Notes: generated by a model from the letters alone, not told the origin. Numbered from the stretch's first letter, positions 24,709 to 34,542 are shown. The stretch: DNA of 51,964 bases from Hanamia caeni (GCF_003721595.1 NZ_RJJR01000024.1:1-51964); one strand, 5' to 3'. Translations and numbers: made by a program.

Positions 24709-25560
24709 TTAAGAAATCATTTTTTCAATGGGTACGACTAAAATTCCCTGCGCTTCAAATTGTTTGAGCTTTTCGATTACTTCCCAAAAATCATTTTCAT
24801 TCACCACACTCTGAATACTGCTCCATCCCTTTTCTGCCAATGGCACTATGGTTGGGCTTTTCATACCGGGAAGCAAAGCACAAATATTTTTCAACTGATG
24901 GTCCGGCGCATTCATCATGATGTATTTATAATTTTTGGCAGCCTTTACCGCATTAATTCTCAACAACAGATTTTCAAGAATTTTCCGGTTCTCTTCATCA
25001 AGATTTTTATTGGCCACCAATACTGCCTGCGAATCCAATATCACTTCTACTTCTTTCAGGTTATTGGTAAACAAGGTGCTTCCACTGCTGACCAGATCGC
25101 ATATCGCATCGGCCAAACCTATGCCCGGCGCTATTTCTACTGACCCACTGATTTCATGTATGTCAGCCTTTAAATTATTTTCAGTTAAAAATTTTTGCAA
25201 CAAAACTGTGTAGGAGGTCGCAATTTTTAATCCGTTGAGATCGGATCCGCCCTGATAATTCATATTTTTAGGTACGGCGATACTCAAGCGACAACGGCCG
25301 AAGCCAAGCTTGCTCACTATGTTTAAGTCCTTTTCTTTTTCGAACACCACATTTTCGCCAACAATGCCTACATCAGCAACGCTATCAGCCACGTACTGCG
25401 GAATATCATCGTCACGCAAAAAATAGGCTTCTGCAGGAAAATTAAACGCTTTCACCTTCAATTGCCTGTTGCCATTGTTCAGTTCTATTCCGCACTCTTT
25501 TAAGAGTTGCACGGATTGTTCATACAATCTTCCTGATTTCTGAATCGCAATTTTTAACAT
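24709..25560 (-). CDS. hisG: ATP phosphoribosyltransferase, long form
   Basis: HisG catalyses the first committed step, ATP plus PRPP to phosphoribosyl-ATP. The 283-residue length and the C-terminal segment (about 205-283, MMNAPDHQLKNICALLPGMKSPTIVPL) show the long form with an ACT-like regulatory domain, so feedback by histidine without HisZ is expected. The PRPP loop region DAICDLVSSGSTL is present. It is the first structural gene after the leader and attenuator. Confidence 0.97.
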   Translation of the reverse strand: MLKIAIQKSGRLYEQSVQLLKECGIELNNGNRQLKVKAFNFPAEAYFLRDDDIPQYVADSVADVGIVGENVVFEKEKDLNIVSKLGFGRCRLSIAVPKNMNYQGGSDLNGLKIATSYTVLLQKFLTENNLKADIHEISGSVEIAPGIGLADAICDLVSSGSTLFTNNLKEVEVILDSQAVLVANKNLDEENRKILENLLLRINAVKAAKNYKYIMMNAPDHQLKNICALLPGMKSPTIVPLAEKGWSSIQSVVNENDFWEVIEKLKQFEAQGILVVPIEKMIS

Positions 25561-25578
25561 TTGTTGTTTTTAAAAATG

Positions 25579-25603
25579 AAAAAGGCTCACTTTTCAGTAA
25601 GCC
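25579..25603 (-). terminator. his attenuator terminator
   Basis: An eight-base stem (25584-25591 with 25596-25603, one G-U pair) with loop TTTC is followed on the minus strand by T residues. It lies between the his leader peptide and hisG. This is the arrangement of translational attenuation: stalling at His codons would free the downstream genes from termination. Confidence 0.85.
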
Positions 25604-25636
25604 CTTTTAGATATATTTTCATACAAATCAACAAGC

Positions 25637-25687
25637 TTACCAGTTTGGTAATATATGATGATGGTGTATGTGAACGTTTTGCTTCAT
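25637..25687 (-). CDS. hisL: Histidine operon leader peptide
   Basis: A 16-residue frame, MKQNVHIHHHHILPNW, contains five His in six positions. It lies 76 bases upstream of hisG and is followed by the attenuator hairpin at 25579-25603. A TACCAGTTTGGTA dyad (25638-25650) at its end could be part of the alternative pause or antiterminator structure. The cluster of His codons is the standard signal for control by charged tRNA-His. Confidence 0.92.
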   Translation of the reverse strand: MKQNVHIHHHHILPNW

Positions 25688-25890
25688 TGAGTTTGCAAAG
25701 TAAAGGATGAAAATTTATTTGAGCAAAATTTTTTTTAAATGAAATTGTAAAAGAAGAATATCAATAAACAGCCTCTGGCAACAAAATAAAAAAATTATAA
25801 ATTTATTGCTTCACTGTAAAATCAAAAGCGATTAGTGTAATTGCGTCGCAATGTCGTTTTTGAGTTGGTACTTGGGTTCATTTAACAAAT

Positions 25891-26907
25891 TCAGAACGCA
25901 TCAACTGTGATTCCCAATCCATATCCTTCCCCATAAATAATTTTACCATAATCAAAAGTTACGCTTTTTGCTACATCTTCTTCCAAAAGCAAAGGCCCAT
26001 CCATATCTACGTAATCTACTAATGGTAATAACTGAGCTATTGCCGCCGTGCCTATGGAGCTTTCATTCATGCTTCCCACCATCACTTTCATTCCAAGCTG
26101 CCGCGCCTGGGGTATCATTCTAAGCGCTGGCGTGATGCCGCTGCATTTTGTAAGCTTGATATTAATGCCATGAAAATAGCCGTTACATTTTATTACATCA
26201 TGTTCTGAAACACAACTCTCGTCAGCAATTAAAGGCAATGGCGAATTTTCAAACAAAAATTTCATTCCTTCCCAGTCATCTTTTGCCAAAGGCTGCTCAA
26301 TAAATTCAACGCCAAGCCCGGCAAAAATTTTTATTTTTTCAAGAGCCTCGTCCGCTTTCCATGCAGCATTTGCGTCAATCCTGAAAACAGAATCCGTATG
26401 CTTTCTTAACGCTTCCATTATTTCAATATCCTTATCGGTTCCCAATTTAATTTTGTAAACCGGCCACGGAGTCTCTTTTATTTTTGCCACCATGTTTTCA
26501 ATTGTATCGATACCGATGGTGAGATCGGTTAACGGATTTTTTGAAATGTCGAGGTTCCACAACTGGTATAGTTGCTTCCGTTTCATTTTACCATAAAGAT
26601 CCCAGGCAGCAAGGTCTAAAGCGCATACCAGGAAAGGATGCTGTGGAAGCAGGTGATGAAGATAATGCCAGTATCTTTCGGGCTCAGTAAAAGAAAATTT
26701 TTCAATCATTTTCTTCTTTTGATCAATTACTGAAATCATTTCCTCTACAGATACATTATAGTAACTGATAGCAGGCGCTTCGCCATAACCTTTTAACCCA
26801 AATAATTCCAATTCTACCAATAAAGAAGGCTGATGTGTTTTGGTTCCTTTTGAAATTGTAAACGGATGCTTAAATTTTAAGTTGGACTTTTTATATTCGA
26901 GGTACAT
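25891..26907 (-). CDS. Dipeptide epimerase, enolase superfamily
   Basis: A 338-residue enolase-superfamily protein, probably an L-Ala-D/L-Glu-type dipeptide epimerase for recycling peptidoglycan peptides. The first catalytic Lys pair is in PVYKIKLGTDKD. The metal ligands are in RIDANAAW, FIEQPLAKDD and LIADESC, and the second Lys in INIKLTKCSGIT. The near-C-terminal DMDGP motif is the hallmark of dipeptide epimerases. It follows the glucanotransferase by 18 bases, so the two are cotranscribed although their roles differ. The substrate dipeptide is not proven. Confidence 0.88.
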   Translation of the reverse strand: MYLEYKKSNLKFKHPFTISKGTKTHQPSLLVELELFGLKGYGEAPAISYYNVSVEEMISVIDQKKKMIEKFSFTEPERYWHYLHHLLPQHPFLVCALDLAAWDLYGKMKRKQLYQLWNLDISKNPLTDLTIGIDTIENMVAKIKETPWPVYKIKLGTDKDIEIMEALRKHTDSVFRIDANAAWKADEALEKIKIFAGLGVEFIEQPLAKDDWEGMKFLFENSPLPLIADESCVSEHDVIKCNGYFHGINIKLTKCSGITPALRMIPQARQLGMKVMVGSMNESSIGTAAIAQLLPLVDYVDMDGPLLLEEDVAKSVTFDYGKIIYGEGYGLGITVDAF

Positions 26908-26925
26908 TTCTATTTAATACTGATT

Positions 26926-29607
26926 TTAGCGGCCACTGTCCGCAATATATTTTTTTAATTCTTCATTGAAATCCTTCTCTTTAATCAAATCTTCAACATT
27001 TATATTCATCCTGTAGTGCCAATAATAATTAGGATCAGCGGGCACATTGATTCTTTCATCTGCAGGATCTTCCACGCGTAAGTTTTCATCTAGTGATGTC
27101 AAATCAGCGAGCTGAAAAATACTCCACATTGCCGGAGAATATAAATGTTGCAAAACTATTTTTTTACTGATCCAGGTTTCGCATGTTTCGGGGGCCTCGC
27201 CATATTGACCAAGCATATAATTGTAGAACCGCTGAGTTTGCTCCCGATTTTCCTGCCACCATTCACGAACGGTGCTCATGTCATGCGTTGATGGCATTAC
27301 CACAGATAGATATTGGGCATCAGCCGGATGAAAAAATTCTTTGCCCGCAGCCTTTGGCATTCTTTCTATATCAAGACCGAGAATTCCCAACTGCCCCATT
27401 ACTTCCGGCACGCAGGGAGGAACCATTCCAAGGTCTTCACCGCAAACAAGCATATTGGTATTTCTTTTTAAGTAAGGCAATTTTTCCATTCCTTCTTTCT
27501 TCCAATAATCATTTTGACGATGAAAAAAATAATCAATGTAAAGATTCCAAAGCGCGCCTTTTGTATGGTCGTCAAGCCAATGAAAGGAAGATGTTTGTTC
27601 CAAAGAAATTCTAAAATGGAATTTTTGTTCGCCCGAACATTCCGCATCAAAAAGGATTACATTGCTGATAAGGTCAAACAATCCCTGCTTTAATTCAGTA
27701 TCATCGTTTTTCTTTAATTCTTTGAGAACTTTTGATTGCGTGTTTACAAATTCTTTTAATGCATATCGATCGCCTGAAACCTGTTCAAGGTATTTCTTTT
27801 TAACTTCTTCAGTTCTGGTCTTAAAAGTATTTTCAAGAATCGATTGTGTGATAAAAGGCTTGCAATAACGGTCATGGTTAAACGAAATATTTCTTTGGAA
27901 AAATTCAGAAATGTCAACAGGAATTGCGGGAACAAATCTGCCCATAATCCCTTCGACCGATTCAAGCGGAATGCTCCAAATCCGGAAGAAGCCAAGGATA
28001 TGATCTATCCTGAAAGCATCAAAATAATTACTCATGTTGTCGAACCTCCGGCGCCACCAGCAAAAATGATCTTCAGCCATTTTTTTCCAGTTGTAAGTGG
28101 GGAAGCCCCAATTTTGCCCTTTATTGGCGAAGTTATCAGGCGGTGCGCCTGCCTGTTCTTCCATATTATACAAAGAAGGATCAATCCATGTATCGCAGCT
28201 ATGACGCGAAACGCCAATCGGAATATCACCTTTCAAAATAATTCCTTTTTTATGAGCATAATCTGCAACCTCCTTTAACTGGAGATGAAGATGATATTGG
28301 ACAAAATAAAAAAACAAAATCTCATTGTAATGTTTTTGTGAAGGGGCAACAAACTTTTGAATGGCCTGTTCATTATATTTTTTATTGCTCTTCCACGTTG
28401 CCGCATCAGGAGTTTTGTATTTATCACGCAGGTAGCTGAATGCTGCGTAAGGCACCAGCCAGTGACGGTTCAGTTCAAAAAATTCAAAATACCCGGGGTC
28501 ATTGATAAGGTCCATTTTCATAGCCTCAAATAATTCTTTGAGCGCAGTTAATTTAAATTTCAGCACCTGCTCATAATCAAATTTTTTTAGCTGGTTTAAC
28601 TGCTTTTGTTTCCTGCTTAAAGGTTTGATGACAGAGGCAAATTGCTTTCCTGCCACCTTCTCAAGATTGATGTAAACAGGATGTAAGGCAAATGCAGATA
28701 TTGCTGCATATGGATAAGAGTCTTTCCAGGTATAAGTTGATATCGTATCATTTACAGGAAGCACCTGTATTAATTTTATCCCGGTTTGATTTGCCCAGTC
28801 AATAAGCAGTTTGAGATCAATAAACTCTCCTACACCAAAGCTTTTTTTGGTTCTGAGCGAAAATACAGGAATAGACACGCCTGCTCCCTTCCACAACGCC
28901 GGCTGGTAATTGACAAAGCCATCATTTAAAATAGTGATGGAATTTTCGGGTTCTTCAAGTTTTCTTATTAACCTGTTTTCACCTTGTTCAAAGCGAACAA
29001 ATTTCTTTTCATCAATATTATATATACCATATTTATAACTGGCAGGCCATTCGTTTTCGTCTAAAAAAACTTTGGCGGTAAACCAATTATTTTTAGGCTC
29101 CATAAAAATCGGCGCCTCAGTATTCCAACTGTTTAAATGGAGAGTGGATCCACAAAGGCATAGCACTTCGCCGGGTTTTAATAAAGGCGCTTTTACCCTA
29201 AAAATATGTGTAAATTTTTTGGGGAAAGAAGCTTTCACTTTGACGACTGGCGGCAGAAGAATATCCCGAAAAGCTTTTGTAAAGAAAACATTCCAGATTG
29301 CGCCCGCACTGTTCCATGTATCAAAAACGAAGTAAGAATTTTTCTTTTTAACGGATAAATTAATGAAGCGATCTTCTTCTCCATCAACAACGTAAACACT
29401 TTTTAAATCTTTCAGTATATATTTATAGTGGATTTCATCATCAAAATCATCGGGTAAATCAAGAGTAACCGTCCATGTATCGTTGTCCAGCCACCGCATT
29501 TGGACCGCATTTTCAGGCATATTATCACCTAAATATTTATTGTTTCCTGTTACATACAACTCTTCACCCATCACGGTATAGTATCTTAAATAAAAACTTA
29601 TTTTCAT
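26926..29607 (-). CDS. malQ: 4-alpha-glucanotransferase, DPE2-like, with two starch-binding domains
   Basis: An 893-residue GH77 disproportionating enzyme. Two CBM20-type domains occupy about residues 1-110 (ELYVTGNNKYLGDNMPENAVQM) and 125-235 (EVLCLCGSTLHLNSWNTEAPIFM). The catalytic domain has the nucleophile Asp in FRIDHILGFFRIWSIP, the acid/base Glu in VCGEDLGMVPP, and the third Asp in PSTHDMSTVREWW. This layout matches plant DPE2 and its bacterial relatives, rather than the shorter MalQ, and suggests glycogen or maltose metabolism in the cytoplasm. It is the first gene of a two-gene transcript with the dipeptide epimerase. Confidence 0.93.
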   Translation of the reverse strand: MKISFYLRYYTVMGEELYVTGNNKYLGDNMPENAVQMRWLDNDTWTVTLDLPDDFDDEIHYKYILKDLKSVYVVDGEEDRFINLSVKKKNSYFVFDTWNSAGAIWNVFFTKAFRDILLPPVVKVKASFPKKFTHIFRVKAPLLKPGEVLCLCGSTLHLNSWNTEAPIFMEPKNNWFTAKVFLDENEWPASYKYGIYNIDEKKFVRFEQGENRLIRKLEEPENSITILNDGFVNYQPALWKGAGVSIPVFSLRTKKSFGVGEFIDLKLLIDWANQTGIKLIQVLPVNDTISTYTWKDSYPYAAISAFALHPVYINLEKVAGKQFASVIKPLSRKQKQLNQLKKFDYEQVLKFKLTALKELFEAMKMDLINDPGYFEFFELNRHWLVPYAAFSYLRDKYKTPDAATWKSNKKYNEQAIQKFVAPSQKHYNEILFFYFVQYHLHLQLKEVADYAHKKGIILKGDIPIGVSRHSCDTWIDPSLYNMEEQAGAPPDNFANKGQNWGFPTYNWKKMAEDHFCWWRRRFDNMSNYFDAFRIDHILGFFRIWSIPLESVEGIMGRFVPAIPVDISEFFQRNISFNHDRYCKPFITQSILENTFKTRTEEVKKKYLEQVSGDRYALKEFVNTQSKVLKELKKNDDTELKQGLFDLISNVILFDAECSGEQKFHFRISLEQTSSFHWLDDHTKGALWNLYIDYFFHRQNDYWKKEGMEKLPYLKRNTNMLVCGEDLGMVPPCVPEVMGQLGILGLDIERMPKAAGKEFFHPADAQYLSVVMPSTHDMSTVREWWQENREQTQRFYNYMLGQYGEAPETCETWISKKIVLQHLYSPAMWSIFQLADLTSLDENLRVEDPADERINVPADPNYYWHYRMNINVEDLIKEKDFNEELKKYIADSGR

Positions 29608-29859
29608 TGTTGGTCATTTTTAAAGAAGCAATTTACCTCTTTGGTTTGAAATGTAAATCGTACACAATTATGCCGAAGCTCGCGGAGATAACAGTAAATA
29701 AATAAAAAAGCGAAGTTTTTATTTTATTTCTCCTACCAATCTTTTAATTATAAAACCTGCGTGCTTTACGGTTTCGTGACGTACATGATTTTGCCGCGAA
29801 GTAAATAAAAAAAAAGAACTTACTCGGGAAATGATTATCCAATAATGTTTTGAAGTAAT

Positions 29860-29895
29860 AAAAAAGGCCGTCCTTTTTAGAAAGACAGCCTTTTC
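29860..29895 (-). terminator. dnaK terminator
   Basis: An imperfect GC-containing stem (about 29865-29875 with 29881-29891) sits 19 bases after the dnaK stop, with a T run beyond it on the minus strand. Confidence 0.65.
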
Positions 29896-29913
29896 ATTTT
29901 ATTCCGTTTTAAA

Positions 29914-31827
29914 CTATTTCACCTCTTCAAACTCTGCGTCCGTTACATTATCTCCGCCGGCATTTGCTTCTGTATTTTGTTCAGGGCCTGCATTTTGTTG
30001 ACCACCTCCGTCCTGTGGCTGACCTTGGGTTGATTTATACATTTCTTCGCTTGCCGCAGTCCATGCTGAATTTAATTCTGCGGTTGCTGTGTCTACATCG
30101 CTTATATTTTGAGTTTTATGGGCTTCTTTAAGCTTGCTTAATGCAGATTCAATCGGAGCTTTTTTATCGGCAGAAATTTTTTCGCCAAACTCTTTCAATT
30201 GTTTTTCAGTCTGGAATATCAGACTGTCTGCCTGGTTCATTTTATCAACTTTTTCTCTTTCTGCCTTATCTGCCGCTTCATTTGCCTTCGCTTCATTTTT
30301 CATTTTTTCAATCTCTTCTTTGCTAAGCCCGCTTCCGGCCTCAATCCTGATATTGTGAGATTTTCCTGTGCCCTTATCTTTCGCTGAAACATTCAAAATA
30401 CCGTTAGCATCTATATCGAACGTAACTTCTACCTGAGGCACGCCACGCGGAGCAGGAGGAATTCCATCAAGGTTGAAAGTACCCAGGCTTTTATTTTGAG
30501 ATGCCATTGGCCGCTCGCCTTGCAGCACGTGTATTTGCACACCAGGCTGGTTATCGCTCGCAGTTGAAAATACTTCGGTTTTCTTAGTAGGGATGGTGGT
30601 ATTAGAATCAATCAACCTGGTCATTACGCCACCCATAGTTTCAATACCTAAAGAAAGAGGCGTAACATCAAGTAATAATACATCTTTAACCTCACCGGTT
30701 AACACGCCACCCTGGATAGCTGCCCCAATTGCTACTACTTCATCCGGATTTACACCTTTATGCGGTTTCTTTCCAAAGAAGTTTTCCACCAAATCCTGTA
30801 CCTTAGGAATACGGGTAGAACCCCCTACCAGGATGACTTCATTAATATCATTTTTGCTCAAACCTGCATCTTTCAATGCAGCTTCACACGGCTTTAGACA
30901 ACGGCTAAAAAGTTCGTCAGCTAATTTTTCAAATTGTGCGCGGGTTAATTTTTTTACAAGGTGTTTGGGAACTCCGTCTACAGCGGTGATGTACGGAAGG
31001 TTAATTTCGGTTTCAGTAGAAGAGGACAATTCAATTTTTGCTTTCTCGGCTGCTTCTTTCAATCGCTGCCAGCTCATCGGGTCTTTATGAAGATCGATTC
31101 CTTCGTCTTTTTTAAACTCTGCAGCAAGCCAATCCATAATGACTTTGTCGAAATCGTCGCCTCCTAAATGTGTATCACCATTTGTAGATTTAACTTCAAA
31201 AACCCCATCTCCTAATTCCAGAATTGAAATATCAAAAGTACCGCCACCCAAGTCAAATACAGCAATTTTTTGATCAACACTTTTTTTATCAAGCCCATAT
31301 GCGAGCGCAGCTGCGGTTGGCTCATTGATAATACGACGCACCTTGAGGCCTGCAATTTCGCCAGCCTCTTTTGTGGCTTGCCTTTGTGAGTCATTAAAAT
31401 AAGCAGGAACGGTAATAACTGCTTCAGAAACTTCCTGCCCAAGATAATCTTCAGCAGTTTTTTTCATCTTTTGAAGAATCATTGCCGAAATCTCCTGTGG
31501 TGTATATTGTCTTCCTTCTATGTCAATTCTTACAGTATCGTTGTCACCCTTCACTAACTTATAACTTTGGTGCGTTGCCTCAGTTGTCACCTCATTCCAC
31601 TTGTGGCCCATAAAACGTTTGACGCTCATTATGGTATTTTGAGGATTGGTGATTGCCTGCCTTTTGGCCGGATCGCCCACTTTTCTTTCTCCATTTTTCA
31701 AAAATGCAACTACAGAAGGCGTCGTACGGCGGCCCTCATCATTGGGTATTACCACTGGTTCATTTCCTTCCATTACTGCCACGCAGCTGTTTGTAGTGCC
31801 GAGGTCAATGCCTATAATCTTTGCCAT
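29914..31827 (-). CDS. dnaK: Molecular chaperone Hsp70
   Basis: A 637-residue DnaK. The ATPase starts MAKIIGIDLGTTNSCVAVMEG and contains VFDLGGGTFDISIL and the VILVGGSTRIPKVQ phosphate loop. The substrate domain has LLLDVTPLSLGIET, and the protein ends with the conserved DAEFEEVK tail. It folds and protects proteins in the cytoplasm with DnaJ and GrpE, which are not adjacent. A sigma54-like -24/-12 sequence lies about 40 bases upstream of the start. Confidence 0.98.
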   Translation of the reverse strand: MAKIIGIDLGTTNSCVAVMEGNEPVVIPNDEGRRTTPSVVAFLKNGERKVGDPAKRQAITNPQNTIMSVKRFMGHKWNEVTTEATHQSYKLVKGDNDTVRIDIEGRQYTPQEISAMILQKMKKTAEDYLGQEVSEAVITVPAYFNDSQRQATKEAGEIAGLKVRRIINEPTAAALAYGLDKKSVDQKIAVFDLGGGTFDISILELGDGVFEVKSTNGDTHLGGDDFDKVIMDWLAAEFKKDEGIDLHKDPMSWQRLKEAAEKAKIELSSSTETEINLPYITAVDGVPKHLVKKLTRAQFEKLADELFSRCLKPCEAALKDAGLSKNDINEVILVGGSTRIPKVQDLVENFFGKKPHKGVNPDEVVAIGAAIQGGVLTGEVKDVLLLDVTPLSLGIETMGGVMTRLIDSNTTIPTKKTEVFSTASDNQPGVQIHVLQGERPMASQNKSLGTFNLDGIPPAPRGVPQVEVTFDIDANGILNVSAKDKGTGKSHNIRIEAGSGLSKEEIEKMKNEAKANEAADKAEREKVDKMNQADSLIFQTEKQLKEFGEKISADKKAPIESALSKLKEAHKTQNISDVDTATAELNSAWTAASEEMYKSTQGQPQDGGGQQNAGPEQNTEANAGGDNVTDAEFEEVK

Positions 31828-31862
31828 AACTTGTAATTTTTATTTATTATTTTCTGCATATA

Positions 31863-31881
31863 TGACAAGGTTTGTGCCAAC
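31863..31881 (-). promoter_or_regulatory. Sigma54-like promoter upstream of dnaK
   Basis: On the minus strand the sequence TTGGCACAAACCTTGT gives a GG dinucleotide and a G ten bases later, close to the sigma54 consensus TGGCACG-N4-TTGCW but with GT in place of GC. It would place a transcription start about 25-30 bases before the dnaK ATG. No activator site is identified. Functional use is inference. Confidence 0.4.
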
Positions 31882-32172
31882 AGAATAAAAGTGAAAAATT
31901 GTCAGGGACAGATAATGTTTGGGCGTATCACATGAAATTTGATTTCCCATTTGCAGTAAATCAATAAACAAATGCGATTGTTATTTTCCCGTTTATCAAT
32001 GACTTGGTTGCCGCCAAATTAATTGAATAAATTTAAAGAGAGAAAAGTTAAGAGTGTAGTGATTAGGAACTTTATCTAATCGTGGGTAAATTTTGCTATA
32101 TCTTTAATAATACGAAATGGTTTTTGAGAATTAGCTTTGTGAAAACAAAAAAATCTTACTAAAAATCAGGCG
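31882..32172. other. Divergent spacer between dnaK and the HdeD-like gene
   Basis: The spacer is AT-rich with no reading frame of note. It should hold the start signals for both neighbours. Apart from the sigma54-like site just beside it, no motif was strong enough to call. Confidence 0.4.
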
Positions 32173-32742
32173 ATGATTAAATCACAAAACTGGTGGCTTA
32201 TTACAATAAAAGGTTTAATCTTTATTTTCCTGGGCTTTTATGTTTTAAAGTTCCCCATTAGCGGAATGCTTGGCCTGATTATATATGGCAGTATCTGCTT
32301 ATTTATTTCAGGGTTTATTCTTGCCGTGTTTGCTTTTATAACCAGGAAAATTCATACAGGGTGGCGCTGGCAATTGGCAGATGGCATTCTCGATATAATT
32401 TTAGCGTTGATCCTTCTTTTAAACATTGGTCTTACGGCTGTCACACTTCCGTATGTATTTGCATTTTACGGAATTCTTACCGGTATTTTCTGGATATTTC
32501 AATCAGTTTTTTTTAGAAGAAATCAATATAAATTCTGGGCCGTGGTGTTGCTCGCCGGCTTGTTAAGCATTGCCGCTGGTGTATTCATTTTTTTAAGGCC
32601 TTTCATCGCCATGCTCAGCCTTATTTCTTTTATCGGGATTTTGTTTATCGTGCAGGGATTTTTTCTTACGCTTTTCTCTCTTGAGATTAGCAGGGCACAT
32701 AAAAATTCCATTATAGATTCCAGCCCAACCCAGGAAATTTAA
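32173..32742 (+). CDS. HdeD-like membrane protein (DUF308)
   Basis: A 189-residue protein with six hydrophobic segments in three paired repeats, each with a pattern like LIFIFLGFYVLKFPISGMLGL, LILLLNIGLTAV and GVFIFLRPFIAMLSL. This is the HdeD/DUF308 design, linked in enterobacteria to acid resistance, but the molecular activity is not known. It has its own upstream region and precedes other small stress-type genes. Confidence 0.85.
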   Translation: MIKSQNWWLITIKGLIFIFLGFYVLKFPISGMLGLIIYGSICLFISGFILAVFAFITRKIHTGWRWQLADGILDIILALILLLNIGLTAVTLPYVFAFYGILTGIFWIFQSVFFRRNQYKFWAVVLLAGLLSIAAGVFIFLRPFIAMLSLISFIGILFIVQGFFLTLFSLEISRAHKNSIIDSSPTQEI

Positions 32743-33029
32743 ATTGATTGCATCCCGCTTTTTTTTTTCACTAGAGGCTTCTATTTTGATGACCTCAATC
32801 AGCAGTCTTGCTGATCAGTATCACCTGTTATTTGTTGTATTGAACATATGTTTGCATTTGGTAGGAGAAGAACAGCTTAACTATTTATTCCAGAAGAAAA
32901 CACCTAAAGTTCCTAAACAAAACCGGCGAAAAAGTTTCTGATTTCGTAAGGATTTTACAAGGAATAAAAGTAATTAAATACTTTTATTATGAACTTTTGG
33001 CCTACCTTTGAATTCTAAAATTTAATTGT

Positions 33030-33338
33030 ATGGAAATAATAGAACTGTATAGCTGTGAAAAGTATAAAGTGCTGAATGTTTTTTTAACGAAAGGCGAAAA
33101 AATGCCGCTGCACCACGCAACGTCCGATGCATTGTTGATATGCAAGAAAGGAAAAGGAAGAATTACCTTTTCGGACAGGATAATTGAAATCGGGCAAGGT
33201 GAAACCCTTTTAATCAATGCGAATGAGGAACATAAATTAGAGGTGTTGGAAGATTTTAATACTTGTATTACGCTTGAAAATGATGGGCAAATTGAGTTTA
33301 TAAAACCAAAAGTAAGCGAATTGGTTTTGAATTTTTAG
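33030..33338 (+). CDS. Small cupin-like protein
   Basis: A 102-residue protein with a single cupin fold: KMPLHHATSDALLICKKGKGRITFSDRIIEIGQGETLLINANEEHKLEVLED. Two His in the first motif and one His in EEHKLEV could form a metal site, although the Glu of motif 1 is not obvious. A TACCTTTG hexamer-like -7 box lies at 33003-33010, about 20 bases upstream. No catalytic role can be assigned. It may be a sensor or small binding protein. Confidence 0.75.
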   Translation: MEIIELYSCEKYKVLNVFLTKGEKMPLHHATSDALLICKKGKGRITFSDRIIEIGQGETLLINANEEHKLEVLEDFNTCITLENDGQIEFIKPKVSELVLNF

Positions 33339-33465
33339 CCATTTGTCACAAAGCATTGAGGCAAACTAAAATGATTGTATGCTCCTGGCGTGTTTCACAT
33401 CCGCAAGGGAAGTGAAAATTTTTGGGCCCTAAAAATTATTAATATTCATCGCAAAAAAAGTCACC

Positions 33466-34542
33466 ATGAATACCTTATCCAACATTCAAACCGGAAAGAC
33501 ACAGTTTGCTGAAGGCAAAGTAAATATAGAATCCGTGGGGCTTGTTATCCCCTTTCAGCCTTCAATAGTTGAAAAGAAAACCATCCAAGCCATTTTAGAT
33601 TATACGCTGGAAATGGTTCAGCTAAAGTTGGAACGGAAATTTGACCAATCTGAAATTAATAGCATCGTTATAAAATTAGAAAACATTTTCCGCCGGTTAA
33701 ATTATAATTCGCACCGGAAGAGCGTGGCTATAATATTGGAAGGTGAAGAAGAGGAGAACGTTATCTATCTTAATTACAGCGGCAAGCCGGTATTTCAATT
33801 TAATGAAACTTTTTCCCTGCTTGACCTCGTGGGTGATTCTTCACAAAATCCCGAATTTGAATTGCTGGTTTTTCACAATGACCGGGCAGAACTCTATGAA
33901 TATTTTAATAATTCACTTCATAGGGTTTTTGCCCAGGATCATAGCTTCTGCAAGGAAAAAAATAATTGTTTAATCAGCCGGATTTCGAATATTATCAAGC
34001 AGGTAAATGGTAAAAACGAAAAGCCAATTTTCGTATATTCGACTGATGGACAATATGCTGACGAATTTTGTCAAAACTTTTGTTTTAATGAAATTGCTTT
34101 CAAAATAAATGTAATTTATGAAGGTGAAATTGCTTCCACTATTAAATTGCTCGAGAAAAAAATTGTGACTCAATGGAAGCATCACCAAAACAAATTGATA
34201 AAGGGACAAATACAGATTGCAAAAAAAGCCCACTCTTTAATCAGTAATCTTTACAAAGTAGTTAGTTCTCTAAAAAAGGGAGATGATGGCCTGTTGCTGG
34301 TGGATAGTTTTATGAAAGATGAAATTCATAACACATCAGCAGACCTGCAGTTCCAGTCTGCTACCCGAAAATTGAATAACGAAATAGAAAAATTCCTCGC
34401 GCGGGGTAACCGGATTGAAATCACTGAGGGCGGTTTGCTCGAAAATTTAGGGGGAATTGCATTAATCAAAGATGATGGCCCGGCGTTCGAAATTCAAAAA
34501 GCGACCCGGATGTACAACATTGAAGAAATTATTTCTTATTGA
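33466..34542 (+). CDS. baeRF-like protein (bacterial eRF1-related family)
   Basis: This 358-residue protein resembles the bacterial/archaeal eRF1-like (baeRF) group. The segment FELLVFHNDRAELYEYFNNSLHRVF matches the strand pattern after the N-terminal domain, and the C-terminal NEIEKFLARGNRIEITEGGLLENLGGIALIKDDG matches the end with its conserved glycine-rich turn. It lacks a GGQ-type hydrolysis motif. The match is from pattern only, and the function of the group is not settled; links to ribosome or stress functions are inference. It lies between a cupin and Hsp20 in a stress-associated run. Confidence 0.6.
   Translation: MNTLSNIQTGKTQFAEGKVNIESVGLVIPFQPSIVEKKTIQAILDYTLEMVQLKLERKFDQSEINSIVIKLENIFRRLNYNSHRKSVAIILEGEEEENVIYLNYSGKPVFQFNETFSLLDLVGDSSQNPEFELLVFHNDRAELYEYFNNSLHRVFAQDHSFCKEKNNCLISRISNIIKQVNGKNEKPIFVYSTDGQYADEFCQNFCFNEIAFKINVIYEGEIASTIKLLEKKIVTQWKHHQNKLIKGQIQIAKKAHSLISNLYKVVSSLKKGDDGLLLVDSFMKDEIHNTSADLQFQSATRKLNNEIEKFLARGNRIEITEGGLLENLGGIALIKDDGPAFEIQKATRMYNIEEIISY

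Noticed and set aside
32744..32941. Plus-strand 65-residue frame after the HdeD-like gene
   Set aside because: No motif, poor composition and no start signal; it begins right at the previous stop.
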